NCBI GenBank assembly: GCA_965246845.1
Contig: CBDFFR010000003.1
Coordinates: 347,428 to 411,427 of the forward strand
Source of the DNA: JBBRMW01 sp965246845
GTDB taxonomy: Bacteria; Chloroflexota; Anaerolineae; Aggregatilineales; UBA2796
Reading direction: 5' to 3'
DNA length: 64,000 nucleotides
The notes beneath the pieces were generated by a model. It had not been told where the DNA came from. It did not search any database and saw only the letters and a program-made list of their open reading frames with translations. Positions 43,179 to 52,190 of the stretch are shown one piece after another (the stretch's first letter is position 1; each line of letters starts with the position of its first letter). The translations under genes and the position numbers were made by a program.

Positions 43179-43375
43179 ATCCGGCAGCGCAATGAACATC
43201 CCGGTCATCACCAGACCGGGCTATTGCGGTCTGGTTCGGTCAATTTCGCTGGACGTGGAGCGGAAGCGAGTACACGAGGGATAGCGAGTGGTTGGCTCTA
43301 AATGAACCATTCCTTCGAGTCTTCAATCAGGCGGTCGAAAAACGGTTCTGGTATGACTTGATAGGCAAGCGACAT

Positions 43376-44376
43376 ACCATACGTCTAATGTGAAATGGAA
43401 AAGGTTTGGAGGTCAAAGGCAAAGTCACGGGCAAGCAAGCGCTTGAGAACCAAACAGGTGACTTTGAGGGTGATGCGAGCGGTCAAGCCAGCTACCGTTT
43501 TAGCAAGCAAGCGCTCAAGGTTGCGCCCTGTGTTCTGGAGTTGGTGAAAGACGCCTTCGATGCGTTCACGTAAACTGCCCAGCGCGGCGTCGAGTAGCGG
43601 ATGATTTTGTTGGGACTGGTTGGCGCGTTTGGGAGTGAGGACACAGTTGCCGGTTTCATCGGCAATGCTGGCTTGCCAATCCGCGCCAAGAAAGCCCTTG
43701 TCGGCCAGGATGTCACAGTCGTTGACACGGTACAGAACACTCTCGGCAGCAAGACGTTCGTCGGTGTTGGCAGCCACCAAGTCGTAGACGACGGGCAGAC
43801 CGTCGCAGGTACTCAGCAGCACGAGTTTGAAGCCGAAGTAGTGCAGCTTACGCGCCGCACACTGACCATACCCGGCATACCCTGCAAAGTCACTATGTGT
43901 TTTGGACCGTTTGTAGCCTACCACCGGGACAGGTTTGGTATCCAGCAGCAGGCACTCGCAGGTATACCCACCCAACATCCCCAACCACGCTTGCCGTAGT
44001 GCTTCCACCACCGCTTGTAAGGCTCGCCCGCGTCGATTGTACTGGCTCTGGTCCACCAGCTTAGGAAACAGGTCCAGATGGTTGGCACGCATGTATGCCA
44101 CATACTGCGTTTCGCCCGGATATGGCACAAAATCATGCGCCAGCAGCAATGTCAACAATTCGCTGTCGCTGAACTGCGCTTTTGCGCCTGTCTTACCCTT
44201 TAGCAGATGCCGTCCCTCTGTTTGATACCAGTCGTCTACCAGCACGTACAGCGTGGTCAAAAGCGTTTCCAGGTCTATACTTGTCATGGGAATGGGTCCG
44301 ATTGACTGTAGGGGTACCTTCAATCTTGCGTCCCATTCCCCTTTTCGCCAAATTCATTCCACATCAGACGTACCAT
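43376..44376 (-). mobile_element. Intact IS982-family insertion sequence with 5-bp target duplication
   Basis: The element proper is 43381-44371, 991 bp, the usual IS982 size. Its ends are imperfect inverted repeats: ACGTCTAATGTGAAATG at 43381-43397 and the complement of ACGTCTGATGTGGAATG at 44355-44371 (15 of 17 identical). ACCAT flanks both sides (43376-43380 and 44372-44376). One transposase gene fills it. The clean duplication shows that it arrived by transposition and has not decayed. Confidence 0.9.
43385..44287 (-). CDS. IS982-family transposase (DDE)
   Basis: A 300-residue protein from ATG 44287 (MTSIDLETLLTTLYVLVDDW). The DDE residues appear in CLLLDTKPVPVVGYKRSK, CDILADKGFLGADW and LRERIEGVFHQLQNTGRNLE, the IS982 pattern. 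Its TAG stop lies inside the left inverted repeat. The frame is intact, so the element may still be active. Confidence 0.93.
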   Translation of the reverse strand: MTSIDLETLLTTLYVLVDDWYQTEGRHLLKGKTGAKAQFSDSELLTLLLAHDFVPYPGETQYVAYMRANHLDLFPKLVDQSQYNRRGRALQAVVEALRQAWLGMLGGYTCECLLLDTKPVPVVGYKRSKTHSDFAGYAGYGQCAARKLHYFGFKLVLLSTCDGLPVVYDLVAANTDERLAAESVLYRVNDCDILADKGFLGADWQASIADETGNCVLTPKRANQSQQNHPLLDAALGSLRERIEGVFHQLQNTGRNLERLLAKTVAGLTARITLKVTCLVLKRLLARDFAFDLQTFSISH

Positions 44377-44562
44377 ATAAAAAAGCATCTACAGCTTCGC
44401 GCGTATCGGAACTAAAAATCACACTTGACTCGCCTGCAATTGCATACCACCGTGATAGATCATCGTTACTCACGATCCGAAGAAACCAAAAGTAGCGATT
44501 GACGAGTTCGAGTCCCTTTTCAAGAGAGCCGACATGACTTTCCAACCAATCGAGCGTTTGCA

Positions 44563-45078
44563 TCAGTCCTCCTGTTTGATCAGTTCCATCGACATAATAA
44601 TGTGCGTGTGCGGCGCGTAGTACACGCGACACTGGCTGCCATCGAAAAGAATACCTCTTGTTGAATAATGCACCTCAAAACGCATTCCATTAATTAAAAT
44701 TGCGGGACGTGAACTACTTTTAGTCGAAATCTGTGAGTGATACATAGCGCCTTCGGTTTTTGCCACTACACCTTTGTCTATATCAAGCATCAGCGTGATC
44801 AACTTGTATCCTGTGAACAGAAACAGAATGAGCGTTCCTGCTCCTAAAAAGAGCAATCGTGTCTGAATGCTTGTCGACGCAATTTCGCTTTGATGTTGCT
44901 GCACTTCGGTGAAGAAAAATGCGCCAAAGAATAGCAATAACAAACCGGGAATAAGCATCTGCATAATGCTTTTCCTGATCACAACATCCCGTTGATGCTT
45001 GGTCATACGGCCTTTGCGGTTTTCCGCGAGGTCGTATTTATCGAAGCCAATCAGGTCTTTTAGGATGTGCGCGGACAT
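44563..45078 (-). CDS. Two-span membrane protein of unknown function
   Basis: A 171-residue protein from ATG 45078 (MSAHILKDLIGFDKYDLAENRKG). A basic cytoplasmic start leads to two spans (MLIPGLLLLFFGAFFF and LLFLGAGTLILFLFTGYKLITLML). A beta-rich C-terminal domain follows (YHSQISTKSSSRPAILINGMRFEVHY ... CRVYYAPHTHIIMSMEL). I do not recognise the family. It is translationally coupled to the gene broken by the IS982-type element, so the pair has probably lost its joint function. Confidence 0.6.
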   Translation of the reverse strand: MSAHILKDLIGFDKYDLAENRKGRMTKHQRDVVIRKSIMQMLIPGLLLLFFGAFFFTEVQQHQSEIASTSIQTRLLFLGAGTLILFLFTGYKLITLMLDIDKGVVAKTEGAMYHSQISTKSSSRPAILINGMRFEVHYSTRGILFDGSQCRVYYAPHTHIIMSMELIKQED

Positions 45079-45115
45079 AGACTGGCTTTCTGATAAACCT
45101 TTCGTTGCACAAGCC

Positions 45116-45137
45116 GGGCGGACACACGGGTCCGCCC
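45116..45137. repeat. Dispersed 22-base palindrome
   Basis: GGGCGGAC-N6-GTCCGCCC, followed by GTACA. It lies between the membrane-protein gene start and the end of the ABC permease gene, and is the same length and stem as the copy at 769-790. Confidence 0.75.
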
Positions 45138-45157
45138 GTACAATGTTACACAGCCAG

Positions 45158-46438
45158 CTACGACCGCCCCTCACGCACCAGCCGGATCAAATCGCGCGGC
45201 TTGGGCGGCTGCCCCGCGAGCATGATCACCAACCGGAAAACGCGCCCCGCAAACCACATGAACCCGAACGCCGTCAACGCGAGCAGTGAGAGACTCAACA
45301 GGATTTGCCACGTTGGGACCGGATAGATCGCGATCCGCATCACCATCGCGAGCGGCGCGGAGATCGGAAAGATGCTCAGGAAAGTCGGCAGCGGACCATC
45401 CGGCGCGAGCGAAAAGAGCGTGATCAGGTACAACGGCAGCATCGCGGGCAGCGTGAAAAAGACCGCAAGTTGTGGACCCTCGCGCATGTTGTTCGCTATC
45501 GAGCCGATGCCCGCGTATACCGCCGCGAACATCAGATAGCCGAGGATGTAGTAGGCAAAGACAACGACAAGCTGCGTCGGCGTCACGCTCAAGCCCGCTG
45601 CGCCGGGGACTATTGCCGCCAGCCGCGTCACGATGAACACAATCGCCGCACCCCACGCCGCGATTTGGATCAGGCCAAGCAAGCCGAGCGATAGAACCTT
45701 GCCGATCAGCAATTGGCTTGGCCGCATCGAGGAGATGAGGATTTCGACGACGCGGTTTTCGCGCTCTTCGACCACACTCTGCATGAGCAGGCTGCTTGAG
45801 AAGAACGCGCCGACGAGGAACGCGAGCGCGAAGCCGAACATCAGGCCGACGTTTGCGAGGAATTGATTATCGCTGACCGCGCCGCTGCCCTGCTCGGTAC
45901 GGTAGGTCGTGATCGTCGGGTTGCGCAGACCGAGCAGCGTCACTTCCGATGGCGAAAGGCTGCCGACCTGCGCGGCAAGCGCCCGCGATAACACCGTGCG
46001 TACTGTATTTTCTGCGGTGTTGTTCAGGCTGAAGCTCACCATCCACGCTTCGATATGCCCGCTTTTCAGGTAATCGGGCGGGATCACGTAGTAGCTCGTG
46101 ATTTTGCCGGAGTGGATCGCGTCGTTGGCGGCGTCGGCATTCGGATATTGCGTGAAGGGCGACGTCCTGAACCCGGCAGGGAACACCCCGGCCTGATCGA
46201 TGATCCCCATATTGATCGATAAGCCGAGGAACGCAGGGCTTGTTGGTTCGGGCGCGTTGGACCCGGCAGGGGGTGTCAAGCGTGCGCCGGGGGTGGTACG
46301 CGGGACATTGTTCAGCCCGGTAATCAGGAAGTACGCCACAATCGCGAGGAGCGGCAAGCCGAAGCTGATAAACACGTAGCTGCGCCGCTTGAAATGGCGC
46401 ACGAACTCGTAGCGGAAGACGCGCCGAATCATGTTCAC
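45158..46438 (-). CDS. ABC-2 type exporter permease (NatB/YhaP-like), second subunit
   Basis: A 426-residue membrane protein. An N-terminal MNMIRRVFRYEFVRHFKRRSYVF leads into span one. A large outside loop covers about 50-190. A cluster of five or so spans follows, with the VVEERENRVVEILISSMRPSQLLIGKVLSLGLLGL motif typical of ABC-2 exporters. It ends with WFAGRVFRLVIMLAGQPPKPRDLI. Its start overlaps the previous permease gene by four bases. The cargo is unknown; Na+ or a drug is possible by analogy with NatAB. Confidence 0.9.
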   Translation of the reverse strand: MNMIRRVFRYEFVRHFKRRSYVFISFGLPLLAIVAYFLITGLNNVPRTTPGARLTPPAGSNAPEPTSPAFLGLSINMGIIDQAGVFPAGFRTSPFTQYPNADAANDAIHSGKITSYYVIPPDYLKSGHIEAWMVSFSLNNTAENTVRTVLSRALAAQVGSLSPSEVTLLGLRNPTITTYRTEQGSGAVSDNQFLANVGLMFGFALAFLVGAFFSSSLLMQSVVEERENRVVEILISSMRPSQLLIGKVLSLGLLGLIQIAAWGAAIVFIVTRLAAIVPGAAGLSVTPTQLVVVFAYYILGYLMFAAVYAGIGSIANNMREGPQLAVFFTLPAMLPLYLITLFSLAPDGPLPTFLSIFPISAPLAMVMRIAIYPVPTWQILLSLSLLALTAFGFMWFAGRVFRLVIMLAGQPPKPRDLIRLVREGRS

Positions 46439-47676
46439 GAGGCGATCTCCTTTTGAATTACGACCGGGTTGGCCTCACGCAGCGCACGGAAAATATCACG
46501 CAGGCTGAGGCGCTTGCCATAGGCCAGCATCCCGACGCGGAACACGCGCCCGGAGACCCACGCGACGATCACCGTCGACGCGAAGAGGATGAGCAGACTC
46601 AGCGCGATTTCGACGGGTGGTACACTCGTGAACGCGGTCCGCATGATCATCGAGAGCGGCGCAGTGAACGGGATCATGCTCAGGATCACGGGTCCCACCG
46701 AGTTCGGGTCGCTGATGAAGGCGATGATGAAGAAAAACGGGAACGCATACAGCAGATTGAGCAGCCCTGCGATCTGGCGGCTCTCCGCTTCCACGCTCGA
46801 CGACGCGCCGATCCCGGCCATCAGCATCCCATTGAACAGGTAGCCGAGCAGGAAGTAGGCGAGCATCAGCAGTATGATCCCACCCGAAAGGTTCAGGCTG
46901 GCGAGCGTCACGCCGAATTGACCGACGCCGCGCGAGAGGATATAGATCAGCCCCGCGCCCGCCCAGACGAGGATTTGCGTCAGGCCAATCGCGCCCAGGC
47001 CGAGGACCTTGCCCCACAGCATTTCACCCGGGCGGCTGCTCGTCACGAGCAGTTCCATCATCCGGTTTTCCTTCTCTTCCACGACGCCGGACATCAGATA
47101 TTGCGAGGTCGTCTGGATCGCGACGAAAAGGATCAACACAAAGATGAGCGGACCGAAGAACGAACTGAACAGCACCGATTCTTCATAGACCTGCGTGCTG
47201 CCAAGTTTGCGGATTTCCTGTTTCGTATACGGCTCTTGAAGGCGCGCGACAATCTCCGGGTTGCCGCCCTTCGAGCCAATCAAGGCTTTGATCGTCCTGA
47301 AAAAATCATCGTTGAGGCCGCCCGGTAGCGAGGCGGTGCTATAGGTCTGCGCGGTCCCGTTTTGCAGGAAGCTGGCGGGCAGCACGTAATAGACGGGCAG
47401 CCGCCCCGCCGCCTGTTCGTCCTGCGCGGTATTGCCGCTGACAATTTCATAGGGCTTCGGCGGCGTCAGCCCCGTAAGGATGCCCGTCGGGTCTACGATG
47501 CCGACGCGCGCATAGCCGCCTTTGTCCTCGAACTGCGAGCCGACCAGCACGTTCGCGCCGAATGAAATTCCGATGCTGATCAGCGGCACAATGAAGGTGG
47601 TGAACAGGAACATGCGCCGCCGGATGTTGGTATTGAACTCGCGCGAGGCGATCAGAAAAATCTTGTGCAGGTTCAT
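46435..47676 (-). CDS. ABC-2 type exporter permease (NatB/YhaP-like), first subunit
   Basis: A 413-residue membrane protein paralogous to its neighbour: MNLHKIFLIASREFNTNIRRRMFLFTTFIVPLISIG, an outside domain, and then VVEEKENRMMELLVTSSRPGEMLWGKVLGLGAIGL. It ends in VSGRVFRVGMLAYGKRLSLRDI. Four-base overlaps with the ATPase gene and the second permease gene indicate that one heteromeric exporter is made from one transcript. Confidence 0.9.
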   Translation of the reverse strand: MNLHKIFLIASREFNTNIRRRMFLFTTFIVPLISIGISFGANVLVGSQFEDKGGYARVGIVDPTGILTGLTPPKPYEIVSGNTAQDEQAAGRLPVYYVLPASFLQNGTAQTYSTASLPGGLNDDFFRTIKALIGSKGGNPEIVARLQEPYTKQEIRKLGSTQVYEESVLFSSFFGPLIFVLILFVAIQTTSQYLMSGVVEEKENRMMELLVTSSRPGEMLWGKVLGLGAIGLTQILVWAGAGLIYILSRGVGQFGVTLASLNLSGGIILLMLAYFLLGYLFNGMLMAGIGASSSVEAESRQIAGLLNLLYAFPFFFIIAFISDPNSVGPVILSMIPFTAPLSMIMRTAFTSVPPVEIALSLLILFASTVIVAWVSGRVFRVGMLAYGKRLSLRDIFRALREANPVVIQKEIAS

Positions 47677-48641
47677 CGGACGCGCTCCGGTTCCGGGCGC
47701 AACGTGACGGGTGACTCCGCCGGGATTTCACCCGCAACGCGGATGAATATATCGTTGAGGCTGGGGATTGCCCGTGCGTAGCTCTCCACGACGTAAGCCG
47801 GGTCCGCCGCCAGTTGGTGCATGATCGTTGTGGGTGTGGTCACATTGTCGAGGTGCAATTTGGCGTAGCGCTGGCGGTCATCGGTGTAATCGACGCTAAC
47901 GACGCCCGGCAGCGCTGCCCAATTGCCCGTACCGGAGACAATCACCGCGTTTTCGGCGTATTCCTGTCGCACCGCATCGACCGACCCATAGAGGACGCGC
48001 CGGCCACGATTGACCATCAGCAGGCGGTCGGCCATTTCTTCGACCTGGTGCATCTCGTGGATGCTCATCACGACCGTCGTTCCCTCACGGCGTAGATTGA
48101 GGATCATGTCCTTGATGACCTGCGTATTCACCGGGTCGAGGCCGCTGAACGGTTCGTCGATGATCATCAATTCCGGGCGGTGCAGGATGCTGGAGATGAA
48201 CTGCACCTTTTGCGACATGCCGCGCGATAGCTCGGAGACTTTGCTCTTCTTGTTCGCGCCGAGGCCAACCTCATCCAACAACTGGTCGGCACGTGTCGCC
48301 GCGTCGCGATAGGTCATGCCTTTGAGCGTACCGAGGTAAGCGAGCAGTTCCACCAGTTTCACGCCTTTATAAAGGCCGCGCTCTTCCGGCAGATAGCCGA
48401 TATGGTCCTTCGTCTTTTCGGTGAAGGGCGCGCCGAGGACGCGAATCGTCCCGCTATCCGGCTTGATGATGTCAAGCGTCATGCGGATCGTGGTCGTCTT
48501 GCCGGAGCCGTTCGGACCCAACATGCTGAATATTTCGCCGCGCTGTACCTCGAAGGAGAGATTATCGACCGCAAGTTTCTGGCCGTAGCGCTTCGAGACG
48601 CCCTCGATTTCGATGGCTTTGCCGTTCGTTGAAGGGGACAA
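47673..48641 (-). CDS. ABC exporter ATP-binding protein
   Basis: A 322-residue ATPase. The start is TTG 48641 with AAGGAG eight bases ahead; upstream frame is unlikely to be coding. Walker A is GPNGSGKTTTIRM, the signature is LSRGMSQKVQF, Walker B is LMIIDEPFSGLDPVN, and the H-loop is VVMSIHEMHQVEEMADRLLM. The extra C-terminal 90 residues (NAVIVSGTGNWAALPGVVSVDYTDDRQ) match the DUF4162-type tail of bacitracin/Nat-type exporters. Confidence 0.94.
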   Translation of the reverse strand: MSPSTNGKAIEIEGVSKRYGQKLAVDNLSFEVQRGEIFSMLGPNGSGKTTTIRMTLDIIKPDSGTIRVLGAPFTEKTKDHIGYLPEERGLYKGVKLVELLAYLGTLKGMTYRDAATRADQLLDEVGLGANKKSKVSELSRGMSQKVQFISSILHRPELMIIDEPFSGLDPVNTQVIKDMILNLRREGTTVVMSIHEMHQVEEMADRLLMVNRGRRVLYGSVDAVRQEYAENAVIVSGTGNWAALPGVVSVDYTDDRQRYAKLHLDNVTTPTTIMHQLAADPAYVVESYARAIPSLNDIFIRVAGEIPAESPVTLRPEPERVR

Positions 48642-48778
48642 GGGGAAGACTCCTTGTGTGAATAAGCGAATGGAGCGCGGGTGTTCCGCTGCTCGCGACA
48701 TGATCCTGTACGCAATAGCCTAGTCGCGAGTCGCAATTTGCGCCAACGGGACAAAGCCTTACCGTCTGTATTTGCTCC

Positions 48779-49867
48779 TCACATCGGACCGCTGGTATCC
48801 CCGCCGCGCACCCATTCGGTGAGTGACCCCATCGCCTTCGCAAAGACGCTGCGCTTATCGTTGGCGGCGATGGTCTCATCGAAGCGCGTTTGCAGCGCAT
48901 CCGCGTCGACGCCGCCCGCCGCTCCGATCACCACGATTTGCGAATAGGGCTTGCCTTCCCACACCTCGCCGAGCGTCAACCGGACGCGCGTGCCGACAAC
49001 GTGCAATTCGCCTTTGCGGTCGGGCGAGTCTTCGAGATAAAGGAAGCCTTTCGCGCGGTAGATCGCGGGCGGCAGCGTCTTCACCGCTTTACGGAGCGCC
49101 TTGAAACTGAGCGGTTCCTCGCTGCGCCAGCTCCATGTATTGAAGACCAGGCTGTGATCGGTGTGTTCGTGATGTTCATGCTTATCGTGGTCGTCGTCCG
49201 CGCCGTCCGCATCGTGAACGTGAACATCGGTCGCCTCGCCGCGCAGCAATTGAGCAAGGTCGAAGCGTCCTACGCCGAGCAGCAGTTCGAGCGGTACTTT
49301 CGCGAAGTTCGTCTCGAAGATGCGCGCCTGCGGGTACATCCAGTCCTTTTTGAGCGCCTGTAACTGATTCGGCGGGACCAGATCGACCTTGTTCAGGATG
49401 ATCATATCCGCGACAGCCATCTGCGCCATTGCGAGCATCGAATTCTCGCCTTTGAGCGTCGGGAGCTGTTCCGCGTCCACGACAGTCACAATGCTATCGA
49501 CGTGGATTAAATCGCTGAGTTCGGGCAGCATGAAGGTCTGCGCGACTTGCAGCGGATCGGAGACGCCGCTCGTCTCCACGATGATGTATTCGGGCGGCTG
49601 TGGCCTGCGAATCAGGTCGTAGGTAGCGCGGAACAGGTCATCGCGGATTGTGCAGCAGATGCAGCCGTTCGCGAGGTTGACCGTCTCGCCTTCCACGCCG
49701 ACGACCAACTGCGCGTCGATATTCACCGAGCCGAAATCATTGACCAGCACCGCGACTCTGAGGCCGTGATTGCCGTGCAGGATGTTGTTGAGCAGCGTCG
49801 TCTTGCCCGCGCCGAGAAACCCGGTAATGATCGTGACCGGGATCGGCTGGCGCTCTTCATTTTGCAT
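48779..49867 (-). CDS. CobW/COG0523 family G3E GTPase, probable metal chaperone
   Basis: A 362-residue protein (ATG 49867; GTG 49882 also possible). The P-loop is ITGFLGAGKTTLLNN. The CxCC motif is NLANGCICCTIRDD. Walker B/switch is IIVETSGVSDP. A guanine motif LNKVDLVPP follows. A His/Asp-rich stretch near 215-245 (HVHDADGADDDHDKHEHHE) points to zinc or another divalent ion. The C-terminal CobW domain includes TWSWRSEEPLSFKALRKAV and IYRAKGFLYLED. It probably inserts metal into client proteins in a GTP-dependent way. No zinc-site operator is obvious. Confidence 0.93.
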   Translation of the reverse strand: MQNEERQPIPVTIITGFLGAGKTTLLNNILHGNHGLRVAVLVNDFGSVNIDAQLVVGVEGETVNLANGCICCTIRDDLFRATYDLIRRPQPPEYIIVETSGVSDPLQVAQTFMLPELSDLIHVDSIVTVVDAEQLPTLKGENSMLAMAQMAVADMIILNKVDLVPPNQLQALKKDWMYPQARIFETNFAKVPLELLLGVGRFDLAQLLRGEATDVHVHDADGADDDHDKHEHHEHTDHSLVFNTWSWRSEEPLSFKALRKAVKTLPPAIYRAKGFLYLEDSPDRKGELHVVGTRVRLTLGEVWEGKPYSQIVVIGAAGGVDADALQTRFDETIAANDKRSVFAKAMGSLTEWVRGGDTSGPM

Positions 49868-49948
49868 GTGCTTCTCGCTCACAAGTTGTTTTAATAGCGA
49901 TCTGACTATATCAGCGGCTATGTGCTTACGGGTGAGCGTTTGCTCAAT

Positions 49949-50278
49949 TCAGGGGGCCGCGTTGCGCCGCGCCTGGATGATTTGCATATTGCGCGCGATT
50001 TCGGCATCAGCCTCCGCTACCGTATCGAAACATACCGTCACATCAACAAACGGAATAATAGCATCTGCCAGAATGGTCCGCTCCGGTACGCGCGTCACGC
50101 AATGTACATAATGCCCGCTCGCGTTTGCCTCCTCAAGGAGGCGCGTCATCATGGTCATATGACCATAGTATTGAACAGGTGTGTTGATTACGTAGTAACC
50201 GATGCCAAAAACACATAGTAGTGAGATTGCAACGACTATCAGGAGACGGCGTTTTCCAATCGTTATTTTGCGGAGCAT
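49949..50278 (-). CDS. Small membrane-anchored protein of unknown function
   Basis: A 109-residue protein from ATG 50278 with AAGGA ahead. A single span (RRLLIVVAISLLCVFGIGYYVI) is followed by an outside domain with YYGHMTMMTRLLEEANASG and two Cys residues (HYVHCVTRV, VTVCFDTV), which could form a disulphide. I do not recognise the family. An ISL3-type element lies 58 bases upstream of its start and may have displaced its promoter. Confidence 0.55.
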   Translation of the reverse strand: MLRKITIGKRRLLIVVAISLLCVFGIGYYVINTPVQYYGHMTMMTRLLEEANASGHYVHCVTRVPERTILADAIIPFVDVTVCFDTVAEADAEIARNMQIIQARRNAAP

Positions 50279-50328
50279 ACGTTTTTCCTTAAGCATACTA
50301 TCTCAATTATAACTACTTCCCGATGTAA

Positions 50329-52125
50329 ACTTTCATGGCTCTCCCTCAACTTTGGTGCAGGGAACTGGGTCAGGCAATGGCGAGGAGTACACGGCGACGC
50401 AGGAGGTCAAAATTGGCTCTGCCATACATCTGGCGTTTGAGAACCTTGAGCCGATTGACATGACCTTCAGTAAGGCCATTGCTGTAGGGAAGCTCCAGGG
50501 CAGCATAAATAACAGGGAATTCGCGCTGAAGTCCAGCAGCAAAACGGGTCAGTTCAGGCAGACCGCTGGCTTGACAATCGTCAATCCAGGGTTGAAGAAG
50601 GGCGGGTTGCTGCTGACGCACCAAGCTGAAGAAGCGTTGGGTCAAGGCAAAAGCGCGTTCGACATCAGGGATTTGTCGCAAGAAATGACGCAAGTGGAGT
50701 TGCTCCTGAGTGAGTTGGGTCGGGGGATGAATGAAAAACCAGACCAGATGTCGAGAAGCAGGCAGCGTAGACGTAGCCTGCGCGACGCTTGGCTGGGAGC
50801 CGAGCGGTCGAAAAGGTTGGACTTGACGAGCCGATGGGCGTCCCTTTGGTTCTGGTTCGCGACGCAAGGCGACCCACAACCACACCATGCGGATGGAACC
50901 CGGATAGCCGCGTTCAACTATCTCGCGCCACAATTGCCGACTATCGTGACAACCTTCATCCCAACGCGCTTGCAAATAAGCAGCAAAGGGGTCGAGGATG
51001 CTTTTCTGCCGTTGGGAGCGTTGAATGTCAGGGAAACTATCGCTGGCAATATACTTGCGAACCGTTTGGCGGCTCAGATGGAGACGGTTCGCTATCTGGA
51101 GAATATTGAGACCGCGCGCGTGCAAGGTTTTCACCTGCGTGTAGCGCTCATCGCGTCGCGCACGGCTGGCTTGCTGCTGAACCTGGTCCTTGGTTCCGCG
51201 TCGACGGGAGCGGTCATTGAGAGTGATAGGCGGTGTACCAGAGGTACTGTACGTATACGCGACCAGTTGCGGGCGCAAGCGGTCTAACAGACGCTCGAAG
51301 GCTTCGCGGAAATTGCCCAAAACATGCCAGCGGTCTGCGACTTGAATTGCCAACGGCGCACCTTGGCTTGCCCCGCGCGCGTACTCGGTGGAACGGTCGC
51401 GCGTAATCACCTCTACACCCGGATGCGACTGAAGCCAGTTAGCAAGCACCTCGGCGGTTCGCTCAGCCAACAGCGCGACGGGCCGATGCGTTTCGCCATC
51501 CACCAGGAGCGTGCCGTAGCGATGTCCTCGACGTAACGCAAAATCATCAACCCCCAGCACGCGCGGCGTAGGCTGAACCGGAATGGGACAACGTCGGATA
51601 TAACGCAACAACGTACTCGCTGAGGCGGCCATCCCCTGCCGCTTACTTTGGCGAGTTCCTGCCTCTCCGCCTAATGCGCATCCAAGACCAGTCAAGGTAT
51701 CAGTTAGGCGCACCGTTCGTTGAGCGCTGGGCGCGACTAGCGCCGGTATCCGCTCACAAAAGACTTTCACCGGACAGCCGCCGTTTACGCAGCGAAAACG
51801 CCGTACTCTCAGCACCAATCGGATGCTTTTCCCACTGCTCGGCAAATCCAGTGGCTGGCGCTGGTAATGACTATGCACATGGATTGAGACTTCCTGGCAA
51901 CCTGGACAACGGCTTCCCGCACTTTGAGCCTCTGCTACAATCGTTAACTGTTGCTCTTGAGTTTCGACAGCACGAATTCGAAATCCAGGCAATTCAAATG
52001 GTATACAATTCACGTTTTTGTACAGGTCTTCTACATGGGGAACTTAGTTTTGGAGCAAGCCCCATTTTACTGTTTCCTGCCTGACCCAGTTCCCTGCACC
52101 AAAGTTGAGGGAGAGCCACTTTCAT
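50329..52125 (-). mobile_element. Intact ISL3-family insertion sequence with 8-bp target duplication
   Basis: The element is 50337-52117, 1,781 bp. Its ends, 50337-50376 and 52078-52117, are perfect inverted repeats of at least 40 bases beginning GGCTCTCCCTCAAC. ACTTTCAT is duplicated at 50329-50336 and 52118-52125, the 8-bp size expected for ISL3. Perfect ends and an intact transposase imply recent insertion. The site is the intergenic region between two divergent genes. Confidence 0.95.
50370..52013 (-). CDS. ISL3-family transposase
   Basis: A 547-residue protein beginning at GTG 52013. The N-terminal zinc-finger region has CPGCQEVSIHVHSHYQR and RRFRCVNGGCP. The catalytic core starts at VLGVDDFALRRGHRYGTLLVD. 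A helix-turn-helix insertion (ILQIANRLHLSRQTVRKYIA) is near 310. The conserved end SNGLTEGHVNRLKVLKRQMYG carries the last acidic residue. The gene reaches into the left inverted repeat. Confidence 0.94.
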   Translation of the reverse strand: MNCIPFELPGFRIRAVETQEQQLTIVAEAQSAGSRCPGCQEVSIHVHSHYQRQPLDLPSSGKSIRLVLRVRRFRCVNGGCPVKVFCERIPALVAPSAQRTVRLTDTLTGLGCALGGEAGTRQSKRQGMAASASTLLRYIRRCPIPVQPTPRVLGVDDFALRRGHRYGTLLVDGETHRPVALLAERTAEVLANWLQSHPGVEVITRDRSTEYARGASQGAPLAIQVADRWHVLGNFREAFERLLDRLRPQLVAYTYSTSGTPPITLNDRSRRRGTKDQVQQQASRARRDERYTQVKTLHARGLNILQIANRLHLSRQTVRKYIASDSFPDIQRSQRQKSILDPFAAYLQARWDEGCHDSRQLWREIVERGYPGSIRMVWLWVALRREPEPKGRPSARQVQPFRPLGSQPSVAQATSTLPASRHLVWFFIHPPTQLTQEQLHLRHFLRQIPDVERAFALTQRFFSLVRQQQPALLQPWIDDCQASGLPELTRFAAGLQREFPVIYAALELPYSNGLTEGHVNRLKVLKRQMYGRANFDLLRRRVLLAIA

Positions 52126-52190
52126 GTGAAAACATGCACAAGCATCGTATCGAGTGATACAATTTGAGGGTAAGTGAGTAAAGAGCGACT

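Larger units (their letters stand above)
43298..44563 (-). pseudogene. Small gene split by the IS982-type insertion
   Basis: The gene starts at ATG 44563, in a TGATG overlap with the preceding membrane-protein gene and after AGGAGG. It reads 64 codons (MQTLDWLESHVGSLEKGLEL ... DAFLYG) to base 44372, where the element begins. Resuming at 43375, after one copy of the duplicated ACCAT, the frame stays open for 25 more codons (beginning MSLAYQVIPEPFF, ending KEWFI) to TAG at 43300-43298. The ancestral product was 89 residues. As it stands the frame runs into the element and stops at 44354 after TSDVE. The family is not recognised; it resembles small immunity-like or hypothetical cytosolic proteins only in size. 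Confidence 0.85.
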
